A stretch of 30,494 nt of DNA, from contig URUK01000030.1 in the NCBI GenBank assembly GCA_900551055.1, forward strand, positions 1 through 30,494, given 5' to 3'. Made by a program: the position numbers and the translations under genes. The notes beneath the pieces are model-generated. The model saw only the letters and a list, made by a program, of their open reading frames with translations. It searched no databases and was not told the DNA's origin. Of the stretch, positions 24,531 through 30,494 are shown piece after piece; position 1 is the stretch's first letter; the number at the start of each line of letters is the position of its first letter. The DNA comes from an uncultured Prevotella sp. Its GTDB lineage: Bacteria; Bacteroidota; Bacteroidia; Bacteroidales; Bacteroidaceae.

Positions 24531-25907
24531 CTATGCCGCCTTGAGTTCCATTTGCTTGTTCTCCGAGATATAGCAATCCTCCGCCTTCTCCTTGCATTCT
24601 TCCGAACAATAACAGTTTCCCGTCAACTCCGATTCATGGCCGTCATCCTTAACAAACCATTCGCCGCACCAAGGACAACGGTCAACATCACTCTCGTGGT
24701 AGTACATTTCTTCGGAGTCTATCCAAACAAATTCCCCAAGGTCATCAACACTGCAACTGTATTCCCTTCCGTGGTACATTACAATCGTGGTATCGAAGTC
24801 ACCATAACATTCATGAAACTCGTCATAGCTTTCATCATCGTTCTCCTCATACCCGTCAATACTTCCGTCGGTGGTGTCAAGTTCATAATCATAACCGCTC
24901 ACCTCGTAGTTGTATGCTCTTCCTTCCGACATATCGTACCATTTGAAGCTGTCCTGGTATGAAAGGGTGTCCTCAGTGTCCAAGTCGCAGTCAATATAGA
25001 ATTTTTTGTCTTCCAACGAATTACCCTCTATATCGACGAAATTTCTTGAATGGTGGCAGTCATAGCCCACTTGCTTGTATCCGTCTATGTAGCCTCCAAT
25101 TATCAGGGCATTTACCAAGGCACGTTTCAACACGTCGTCCTGGTTAGTTGAGTACTGTCTTTCTGCAAGTCTCCAGATTTTATCCGTTCCTTCCTCATAA
25201 ACCTTGTTGAAGATTACACATCTCGCTATGATTTTTCCATCTTCGTTCTTCAAATAGGCGGCACTTGCATCAACCGAATCACTGTAAAAGTAATGGTATC
25301 CCTTGTCTGTCATGCAACTGTAGAAGTCTCCATCGCACTTGTTTGAATCGTAAATATCCCTGAAATTGTCATCCACGAATAAGCGGTTTTCCTTCGGTTG
25401 TGATGAAAGCGAGAAAGCCTGCCAGTCCTGAACGAAGCATTCCTGCAAATAGATGATTACGCTTTCCGGCAATGTCCTTCCGAAAGAGGTTTCCATGATT
25501 AGATGCCTGATGAACTTCCCGGCCTTCATCTTGAACACTTTTCCTCCATTATCGTGGTTGATGTACCTTACCGCCCTTGAATCACTGTCTTCACATATCC
25601 CGTTGTACTTGTCGGTTTCATATTTGCCTGAACGGAAGGTATAGTTAATCAGGTTTACTTCGTATTGTAAGCCATCATCCTCGCCTGAATCCATAATCCT
25701 CTCAAACATTATTTTCTTGAGGTCCGCCATGTTGGTGATGTTGAGCAGCGAGAAATTGTTGGTTCTTATAGCATTTCTTAGTAAGTTCCTGTCTTTTATG
25801 AAGTCGAGCAGTATCCTGTTCCTTCTTGTTTTCTTCCCGTTGTCATGCTCGATAAAGCCGAACCTGCAACAAAAGCCTTCGTATCCGTCGAAATTGTAGT
25901 ATAACAT
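24531..25907 (-). CDS. Large mobile-element protein with C-terminal zinc motif
   Basis: 458 residues, no named family that I recognise. The first ~240 residues are mixed alpha/beta with no motif. Residues ~330-400 are extremely acidic (Asp, Glu, Tyr; for example GYEENDDESYDEFHECYGDF). The end carries two Cys pairs: Cys411 and Cys414 in CPWCGEWF, and Cys434 with Cys438 in CSEECKEKAE, a MYND/zinc-finger-like site. The last residues are MELKAA. The acidic region could mimic DNA. A terminator hairpin precedes the gene, so it may have its own promoter. Its 3' end shares sequence with that of the annealing protein gene. Confidence 0.72.
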   Translation of the reverse strand: MLYYNFDGYEGFCCRFGFIEHDNGKKTRRNRILLDFIKDRNLLRNAIRTNNFSLLNITNMADLKKIMFERIMDSGEDDGLQYEVNLINYTFRSGKYETDKYNGICEDSDSRAVRYINHDNGGKVFKMKAGKFIRHLIMETSFGRTLPESVIIYLQECFVQDWQAFSLSSQPKENRLFVDDNFRDIYDSNKCDGDFYSCMTDKGYHYFYSDSVDASAAYLKNEDGKIIARCVIFNKVYEEGTDKIWRLAERQYSTNQDDVLKRALVNALIIGGYIDGYKQVGYDCHHSRNFVDIEGNSLEDKKFYIDCDLDTEDTLSYQDSFKWYDMSEGRAYNYEVSGYDYELDTTDGSIDGYEENDDESYDEFHECYGDFDTTIVMYHGREYSCSVDDLGEFVWIDSEEMYYHESDVDRCPWCGEWFVKDDGHESELTGNCYCSEECKEKAEDCYISENKQMELKAA

Positions 25908-25951
25908 AATTCTCTTTGTTTTTATTGGTTAAACTTGAATTTGATAAAACG

Positions 25952-26006
25952 AAAAAAGGCAGGACACTCCACTTTTCTTTTATTTTCAGTGAAATGCCCC
26001 GCCCTT
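25952..26006 (-). terminator. Terminator after the nuclease gene (hairpin family member 2)
   Basis: On the - strand GGCGGGGCATTTCACT pairs over 16 positions with AGTGGAGTGTCCTGCC (with G-U pairs), and the AAG before it pairs with the start of TTTTTT after it. A 14 nt A-rich loop. A classic intrinsic terminator. Confidence 0.8.
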
Positions 26007-26034
26007 GATTTGTGGGTTATGTTTGTCTTTCTTC

Positions 26035-26967
26035 TTATACAGCAATAAGCAAGCTGCCCGAAACGTTTGAAGTCCTCTCGTATGGTGAAAAGTCAAGTTC
26101 TGGATGGTCTGCCTTGAATTTATTGGCGTTAAATGATAGCCTTGTGGTCGGCAGTTTTCTTGTCAACCTCATTGTTCCTGTATCCCATGTTTTCACACCC
26201 ATGCTTTCCATATCCTCCAAGATTTCAGACTTGATTTCGCTTAGTCTTGCCTCTGTTTCGTTCTTTGTTTGGATTAGCTGTCTGATGTAGTTCTCCTGTT
26301 CCCTGTACTTTTCGGGTATGGAGTAAGGATTGACGAACTGTTTTCCTTGCAAGTCTGTATAAAGAAGCTCCTTGCAGATGTCACCTGGTATCCTTTCCAC
26401 CGGCATGATATTTCTTATGTGGTCGAATGTTCCGTCCTGCTTGGGTTTGTTCCTAATATGGAGTATGAACAGATTACCGACCTTAGCTCCCTTGTTCTGT
26501 AACTCGAAGAAATAGACGTAGATTGATAACTGCCATCTCGCTTTCTCCAACTTCTCAGATGTCATAGTTCCGTAAGTCTTGATGTCACCCAAAGAAAAAG
26601 TATCATCCGAGCTTCTGTAAACCTTGTCTATGTTACTTGCCCAATTCTCCCCGTCCGTAACTGTGTATTCAGACCTTTCATGTACCAGTCCGTTTTCTTG
26701 GCACAAACTTATATAGTCCAATACCTCTTGTGTCCCGTCGTTTATCCAGCTTGAATCAAAAAGCTCTATACTCTCATGAACTTCTGTACCATATCTTGCA
26801 GCTTCTTTTATTGCTTCTTCGGGTACATTGTCGAACTCATCAGGGAACAGTTGCCTTTGTAGCATCCCCGTAATTCCCGATAGCTGTCTGTTTCCCAGCC
26901 AATACTCGTGACGCTCCTTGTTGAAAAGAACGCCGCTGTCTTTCAATTCAATTCTTGTCGTTTTCAT
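26035..26967 (-). CDS. RecB-type PD-(D/E)XK nuclease
   Basis: 310 residues. Ordered motifs of the RecB/Cas4-like nuclease fold are visible: His64 with Glu65 in GTEVHESIE, Asp114 in SNIDKVY, Asp128-x-Lys130 in LGDIKTYG, and Gln146-x-x-x-Tyr150 in RWQLSIYVYFFE. This set fits a Mg2+-dependent DNA exonuclease of phage type. C-terminal residues ~215-270 look like a coiled-coil helix (IRQLIQTKNETEARLSEIKS). The gene follows the annealing-protein gene after a 100 nt A-rich spacer with no hairpin, so both are probably on one mRNA. In the Red-like scheme it resects double-stranded ends and its partner anneals the strand. Specificity is inferred. Confidence 0.83.
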   Translation of the reverse strand: MKTTRIELKDSGVLFNKERHEYWLGNRQLSGITGMLQRQLFPDEFDNVPEEAIKEAARYGTEVHESIELFDSSWINDGTQEVLDYISLCQENGLVHERSEYTVTDGENWASNIDKVYRSSDDTFSLGDIKTYGTMTSEKLEKARWQLSIYVYFFELQNKGAKVGNLFILHIRNKPKQDGTFDHIRNIMPVERIPGDICKELLYTDLQGKQFVNPYSIPEKYREQENYIRQLIQTKNETEARLSEIKSEILEDMESMGVKTWDTGTMRLTRKLPTTRLSFNANKFKADHPELDFSPYERTSNVSGSLLIAV

Positions 26968-27068
26968 TGCCGTTGATTTTTAGTTGTTGTTTTATTGTTT
27001 GATTTTTCATTATTCATTCTTGATTTTCATTAAATTTGATTTTTAATTTTTCATTGTTAATTTGCGAA

Positions 27069-27836
27069 CTATGCTGCTTTCAACTGGTTCTTTCTTTCAG
27101 TGAACAGTGCCTTTATCTCTGCGTTGCCCTCAACCTCATTTTGGTGCTGCCTGTAAAGGTTCATAAGGGAAGTGTTGTCATTGCATTGTGAAAGAGCAAT
27201 TCTTATCCCTGAATACTTATCAGTTGGTTGTTGAGTTGTGGTCGGAGTAGTAACCGTTGCTCTTGTCCTTTTAGGCTGTTGTTTCCTTTGTAGATTGTTC
27301 TCAGCCACAAGGTTCTCTTCATTGTGCAAATCCTCTCCGGCATAAACGTAAAGCCCCAACCCGAACATGGCCAAGTTTTTAACCAGGCACCTCATTATAG
27401 CCTTGTTTATATCGAACATCGTAGCTGCCTGTACCGTTTTTTCTACGTAAGTCTTCTTATAGCTGTCGTAAACTTGGTAGGTGTATGGTTGTTCCTTCAT
27501 AGCCTTGTTCTTTGCATCCATCACAGGCAGCCACATCTCGTAAGTTTGGTTGTCAGCCGTAACTTCAGTATAAACAATAAGTCCTGTGTTCGGGTCATTG
27601 AAATAAGGAAGGTTTGTCGTAGGGTCTTTTATTATCCTGTATTCGGCGTTTGGATAGGCTCTTTTGAATTCTGCCCAAGCATTTGCCCAAGATAAATAGC
27701 TCAGTTTGTCGTTCTCTCGTTTTTCAAGTTTGTCGGATAAGTCGAGTGAATAAAGGGCGTCGAACATTGCCTTCCTTCTTTCCTCTTCTGTCATGTCCTT
27801 CGGTAGTATCGGTCTTTCAAATCTTGTTTTTGTCAT
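27069..27836 (-). CDS. Sak/DUF1071-type single-strand annealing protein
   Basis: 255 residues. The central region has the DUF1071 hallmarks: KLSYLSWANAWAEFKRAYPN near residues 43-62, then GLIVYTEVTADNQTYEMWLP, a KNKAMKE segment and the VQAATMFDINKAIMRCLVKN block followed by LAMFGLGLYVYAGEDL. DUF1071 proteins are Sak-like, Rad52-related phage recombinases that anneal complementary single strands. A linker rich in Thr/Gln/Lys (about 185-210) leads to a C-terminal helical tail, LKAA at the end. Neighbours are the nuclease (downstream) and DUF3871 (upstream). A terminator-like hairpin lies upstream. Confidence 0.85.
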   Translation of the reverse strand: MTKTRFERPILPKDMTEEERRKAMFDALYSLDLSDKLEKRENDKLSYLSWANAWAEFKRAYPNAEYRIIKDPTTNLPYFNDPNTGLIVYTEVTADNQTYEMWLPVMDAKNKAMKEQPYTYQVYDSYKKTYVEKTVQAATMFDINKAIMRCLVKNLAMFGLGLYVYAGEDLHNEENLVAENNLQRKQQPKRTRATVTTPTTTQQPTDKYSGIRIALSQCNDNTSLMNLYRQHQNEVEGNAEIKALFTERKNQLKAA

Positions 27837-27873
27837 AATTGTTTTGCTTTAAAGTTTTGAATTAAGTTGAAAC

Positions 27874-27923
27874 AAAAAAAGGAGGGACACACTTGTTTTT
27901 ATTTTGATTGTGTATCTCTCCTT
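27874..27923 (-). terminator. Terminator after DUF3871 (hairpin family member 3)
   Basis: On the - strand AAGGAGAGATACAC pairs with GTGTGTCCCTCCTT with one mismatch and is followed by a run of seven Ts. The loop is A-rich. The arms share the AAGGnGnGA / GGACAC pattern with the hairpin at 25952-26006. Confidence 0.75.
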
Positions 27924-27948
27924 GTAATTGATTTTGTTTAGCCGTTCC

Positions 27949-28956
27949 TTAGCTAATGAACCAGGAATAGCCCTCTGTGTCATCCCCGTTTATTGCCTTC
28001 TGTATACCTATCGCAAAGTCGGTGCAGTTTTGGTTCCTCTCAAGCCATTTGTCTATATAGCTTTGTTTGACCGCCTCATTTCCTAGTTGCATCAGGTTCC
28101 AGCAGGTAAAGTCGTCTCCGCTTGTTATTCCAAAGTCCGGGTTTGTAACGTAGTTCTTCACCATAGCGTTTACAGCCGAATCACCAATCGTTAGCTGCGG
28201 AAGTTTTCTCTGTTCGTTTATTGGTAATGCTTGGTAAAGCCTCATTCTACCTATAATCTTACAGAACAGCTCCTCGGATATTTGTGTTGTCCGTAAATCT
28301 TCAAGCAAGTGTAGTGTATTCTCCATCCTAGGCTCGAAACCACCGAACAGCTCGAATGTCTTTTGCATTATATCAGCCTCGGTCAAACATTCAATAGTTC
28401 CCGAATAACCGTCACAAGTCAGCATTAAATTTGAGCATACACGAACCTGCCAGCCTACGAACACCTTGAACTTCATCGCCGATTTCCTGCTGTATAATTT
28501 GTCCTCGTTGTATGCCCTCACTCCTCCTACACAAAGATGTACTACTTGTCCGTTGATGGTTCTTGTTAAATTTACCACATGACAACAGAAAGCCATCCTT
28601 TGGTAGAATACGGTCTTCTCTTTTTCCGTAAGTTCGTATGCTTTCTTGTGCTGGGCAGATGGGATACGACCAATAATCGGATGAGATACCCTTAACTCAA
28701 CTGGCGTAAGCTCTCCGAATACATTGCCTGCCACCTTTGTAACCGCTGATATGAAGTTCTGGTGCGATATTGTAAGGCTGTTATCAGAGAAGGTAGGTAT
28801 AATGTTCTTTTCTGTCAGTTCTTCAAGCGATATTTCTTGTGTATTACTCTCGATGAAGTTGGGATGATTTTTACCTCTTGCTTCACCGTCATTTGTTATA
28901 ACCTCACCCTCGAATGGCATGGTTATCGTCTGTACCTGATTGTCTTTTGTTCTCAT
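27949..28956 (-). CDS. DUF3871-family protein
   Basis: 335 residues. Landmarks such as LTISHQNFISAVTKVAGNVF, SHPIIGRIPSAQHK, NLTRTINGQVVHLCVGGVRA, KVFVGWQVRVCSNL and GITSGDDFTCWNLMQL match the DUF3871 proteins of Bacteroidales mobile elements. The biochemical role is not known. The fold may be related to DUF932-type proteins that accompany conjugative elements (inferred from recollection, weak). It follows the three small genes at 28980-29430. No signal peptide. Confidence 0.82.
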   Translation of the reverse strand: MRTKDNQVQTITMPFEGEVITNDGEARGKNHPNFIESNTQEISLEELTEKNIIPTFSDNSLTISHQNFISAVTKVAGNVFGELTPVELRVSHPIIGRIPSAQHKKAYELTEKEKTVFYQRMAFCCHVVNLTRTINGQVVHLCVGGVRAYNEDKLYSRKSAMKFKVFVGWQVRVCSNLMLTCDGYSGTIECLTEADIMQKTFELFGGFEPRMENTLHLLEDLRTTQISEELFCKIIGRMRLYQALPINEQRKLPQLTIGDSAVNAMVKNYVTNPDFGITSGDDFTCWNLMQLGNEAVKQSYIDKWLERNQNCTDFAIGIQKAINGDDTEGYSWFIS

Positions 28957-28979
28957 TTTGTTTGTGTTTTGATTGTTGT

Positions 28980-29117
28980 TTACCCGATGTTGAAGAAATA
29001 AAGAACTGGACGTTGGGGCATTTTGATTGTTATTGCCTTATTATCCAGTCGATTTGCAGCTTGTTCATTGATTGAAACTATACTGCATGATGTCTTGTTC
29101 TTCTTTGTCTTTTCCAT
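28980..29117 (-). CDS. Small protein of 45 residues
   Basis: Frame starting MEKTKKNKTSCSIVSINEQA and ending QRPVLYFFNIG. It starts ATG after an A/T-rich leader 27 nt downstream of the preceding small frame and ends 23 nt before the DUF3871 start. Basic N-terminus, hydrophobic C-terminus. No homologue known to me. Support is position, spacing and codon plausibility only. Confidence 0.45.
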   Translation of the reverse strand: MEKTKKNKTSCSIVSINEQAANRLDNKAITIKMPQRPVLYFFNIG

Positions 29118-29144
29118 GTTCCAAAGATTTTAAACGATGAAAAA

Positions 29145-29270
29145 CTAAGGAGGCTCCCGCGATTCCAATAGTTTCACGATTACCCCCTGTAATTTCTTTA
29201 TCCCCTTCAAGAGCGTTGTTATTCCTTCGAAGAGATTAATCAGAACGTCGAGGTCTTTTTCCTTAAGCAC
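29145..29270 (-). CDS. Small amphipathic-helix protein of 41 residues
   Basis: GTG start at 29270 overlaps the end of the upstream small frame (stop TAA at 29263-29265). The product MLKEKDLDVLINLFEGITTL, LKGIKKLQGVIVKLL is a strongly amphipathic helix with heptad-like Leu/Ile spacing, ending SREPP. The overlap suggests coupled translation. Possibly a membrane-binding or oligomerising peptide. No family recognised. Confidence 0.5.
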   Translation of the reverse strand: MLKEKDLDVLINLFEGITTLLKGIKKLQGVIVKLLESREPP

Positions 29271-29430
29271 TCTCAACGCTGTTTGTTCCGGCTACCGAGT
29301 CAGATACTGTGGTAGCCTTTTTGTTTTTGCACTTGCCAATGAGATTTCTGCTCAAGTCAATGGCCTCGATTAAAGTCACGGTCACTACTAAAACTTTGTA
29401 ACCTGTCCTTAAAATGTTCCTGATTTCCAT
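29263..29430 (-). CDS. Small protein of 55 residues, first of a coupled set
   Basis: ATG at 29430, product MEIRNILRTGYKVLVVTVTL, IEAIDLSRNLIGKCKNKK and so on. Residues ~10-25 are hydrophobic enough for one membrane helix, followed by a basic patch. The last codons (SVESA) overlap the GTG of the 41-residue frame. It is the most upstream - strand coding sequence I can support in this cluster. The promoter is not clear: TAATTGTG near 29474-29481 is a one-mismatch -7 box. Confidence 0.48.
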   Translation of the reverse strand: MEIRNILRTGYKVLVVTVTLIEAIDLSRNLIGKCKNKKATTVSDSVAGTNSVESA

Positions 29431-29517
29431 AATTGTCTGTTGTTTAAAATGATTAATAATTTATTTTCCTAATACACAATTAAGGCTTTCAGGGTTTCTC
29501 AGACGGAAGAAAATCAA

Positions 29518-29582
29518 GAAAGGTGAAAGGGTGAAAAAGTGAAAAGGTGAAATGAAGGTGAGAGAGTGAGAAGGTGAGAACA
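29518..29582. repeat. Octamer tract in the mobile region
   Basis: GTGAAAAG and GTGAGAGA/GTGAGAAG units are iterated imperfectly, the same units as in the tract after ribF (4390-4484). It lies upstream of the small-gene cluster, about 90 bp from its first start. Confidence 0.6.
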
Positions 29583-30267
29583 GAAAGTATTTGTAGATAA
29601 GGTGAGGAACAGTGTTGTTTTACAAGGTGATAAAAGTGGTGTTCATGGATATTTGCCAACGTAGTTCCTCTAGTGATACAATTGATAACACTTTTCTTAA
29701 CTGAGATAATCCCTTTATATAAGAAACTTGGTATTTTCAGTGAGAAATTTTGTTATTTTCAATTATTCACTAGCAACACCCTAGGTATAAAGTATCCACA
29801 AGCAGCACAAGAATAATGAAGAAAAATAAAAAAGCCGAAACACCATGCTCTTCACACAATGTCCCGACCTCTGCTTTAGGTTCACCATATTTCCACAAAG
29901 ATGCACTCAAGGCAAATAGTTTCTGTATGGGTCGTCACCAAGGCCTTGAACTGACAACTTTTTCTTGGTTGCCTTTTCCACAGATTCTTCATAGTGGTGC
30001 CTCTTGCCTGATTGTTGTTTGGCCTGTATAATTATTTTTTATTTTCTATTCCTACAAGCCGAACGATAATCCGAACCAGCTGTTTTCTTGACTGTCGGAT
30101 AAGGGTGATATTTGTCGTATCGTATTCCCTCATTATTAAGGCTTTGGATGCTTTTCGTACTGACACATTCTAAAAGACGGCAAACCACATTTTGAATGAA
30201 GGGGCTTGTTGTCATTCAAATAATTTGTTTACATTTCCTTTATTTTAGGAAACAATATTTGTTTTTG
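29583..30267. other. Region without a supported gene
   Basis: I see no reliable coding sequence. On the - strand around 29830-30025, two frames broken by a shift read QAKQQSGKRHHYEESVEKAT and, after the break, ASLWKYGEPKAEVGTLCEEH. The latter faintly recalls the C-terminal helix-turn-helix of serine recombinases, so a decayed gene is possible. Near 29731-29772 two TATTTTCA units are repeated. Confidence 0.3.
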
Positions 30268-30494
30268 TCACCCAAACAGGGAAACATAAACCATGTAAAG
30301 AGCAAAACACCCGAACAAATCACTATGGCTGCCGGTGTCTATAAGTATTAGCAACAATTCGTCATCCTTTTGCTCCCATACAAGTAACCAGTCAGGAGTT
30401 ATATGGCACTCCCAGCAATCCTTATATGCGCCTTTTAACTTAACGTGAGTTCGACGAAAATTAGAATAATGCAAGTTGGTTGTCGAAACATCTT
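30268..30494 (-). CDS. YafQ/RelE-type toxin, N-terminus outside window
   Basis: The visible C-terminal part has the YafQ signature: KLKGAYKDCWECHITPDWLL, then VWEQKDDELLLILIDTGSHS and DLFG. In E. coli YafQ the equivalent of ECHI...PDW and GTHAALF holds the active-site His and Asp residues, and the final His is the catalytic one. Here the residue before TGSH is Asp where E. coli has Arg83. The frame is open to the window edge, so no start is assigned. The internal TTG at 30474 is not credible as a start because homology continues upstream. The family cleaves mRNA on the ribosome. The antitoxin should lie just beyond the right edge. A C-terminal tail of about 14 residues follows the usual end. 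Confidence 0.78.
   Translation of the reverse strand, partial: DVSTTNLHYSNFRRTHVKLKGAYKDCWECHITPDWLLVWEQKDDELLLILIDTGSHSDLFGCFALYMVYVSLFG

Noticed and set aside
29760..29810. DnaA box / origin near TATCCACAAG
   Set aside because: A single imperfect match to TTATCCACA with no clustered copies or iterons.
29816..30031. 71-codon + strand frame
   Set aside because: Low coding quality, and the opposite strand shows weak similarity to a decayed recombinase end.
18339..30494. An intact prophage or ICE
   Set aside because: No capsid, portal, terminase, relaxase, coupling protein or complete integrase is present within the window. Only an early/recombination-type module and remnants are visible.

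Overview
The window looks like a chromosomal stretch from a member of the Bacteroidales, most likely Prevotellaceae. The reasons are: promoters with the Bacteroidetes -7 box (TAnnTTTG) instead of a TATAAT box; mostly A-rich leaders without Shine-Dalgarno sequences; GH95 and GH115 polysaccharide enzymes; a very short anti-sigma-like protein next to an ECF sigma factor; and a dispersed palindromic repeat (TTGCAATG / GCCACCTTTT / AAAAGGTGGC) of a kind I associate with Prevotella intergenic DNA. The species cannot be fixed from sequence alone.

Positions 1-18,300 are GC-rich core and accessory chromosome. A tight + strand unit encodes a PMCA-type calcium P-type ATPase, a HAD phosphatase and RibF (205-4401). 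A CPBP membrane protease (4689-5501) and a two-gene SHOCT-domain membrane operon (6293-8336) follow. On the - strand lie an AAA+ ATPase under a palindromic operator (8929-10059), a secreted GH95 enzyme (10429-12864) and a lipoprotein / beta-barrel pair (13475-14428). That pair is preceded by a promoter and a long rod-like RNA structure, here called a candidate 6S-like RNA. An ECF sigma / anti-sigma pair (15080-15968) is on the + strand, followed by a 3'-truncated GH115 alpha-glucuronidase on the - strand (16215-17954). The gaps here are packed with repeats: eight copies of the dispersed palindromic repeat across the window, three large inverted repeats with roughly 44-49 bp arms, one 255 bp transposon-like element nested in a repeat, and octamer tracts.

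Positions 18,300-22,000 form a junction zone: the truncated N-terminus of a tyrosine recombinase, a Met-anticodon tRNA-like gene with its own promoter and terminator but a poorly paired acceptor stem, and two unrelated AAA+ ATPases (one with a DUF4143-like C-terminus), each with its own -7 box.

Positions 22,000-30,494 are AT-rich and entirely - strand coding. This is a mobile-element (phage- or ICE-like) early-gene module: DUF3871, a Sak/DUF1071 single-strand annealing protein, a RecB-type PD-(D/E)XK nuclease, a 458-residue protein ending in a zinc-binding motif, an M20/M28-type metallopeptidase, and several small proteins including three overlooked ones at 28980-29430. The annealing protein plus nuclease suggest a two-component homologous recombination system. 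Related hairpins separate most of these genes, and two unrelated genes end in the same conserved sequence. No capsid, tail, relaxase or intact integrase is visible. The right edge cuts through a YafQ-type toxin gene.

The most interesting items are the recombination/peptidase module with its repeated intergenic hairpins, the 6S-like RNA candidate, the decayed partial duplicate of the sigma/anti-sigma locus, and the paired SHOCT proteins.
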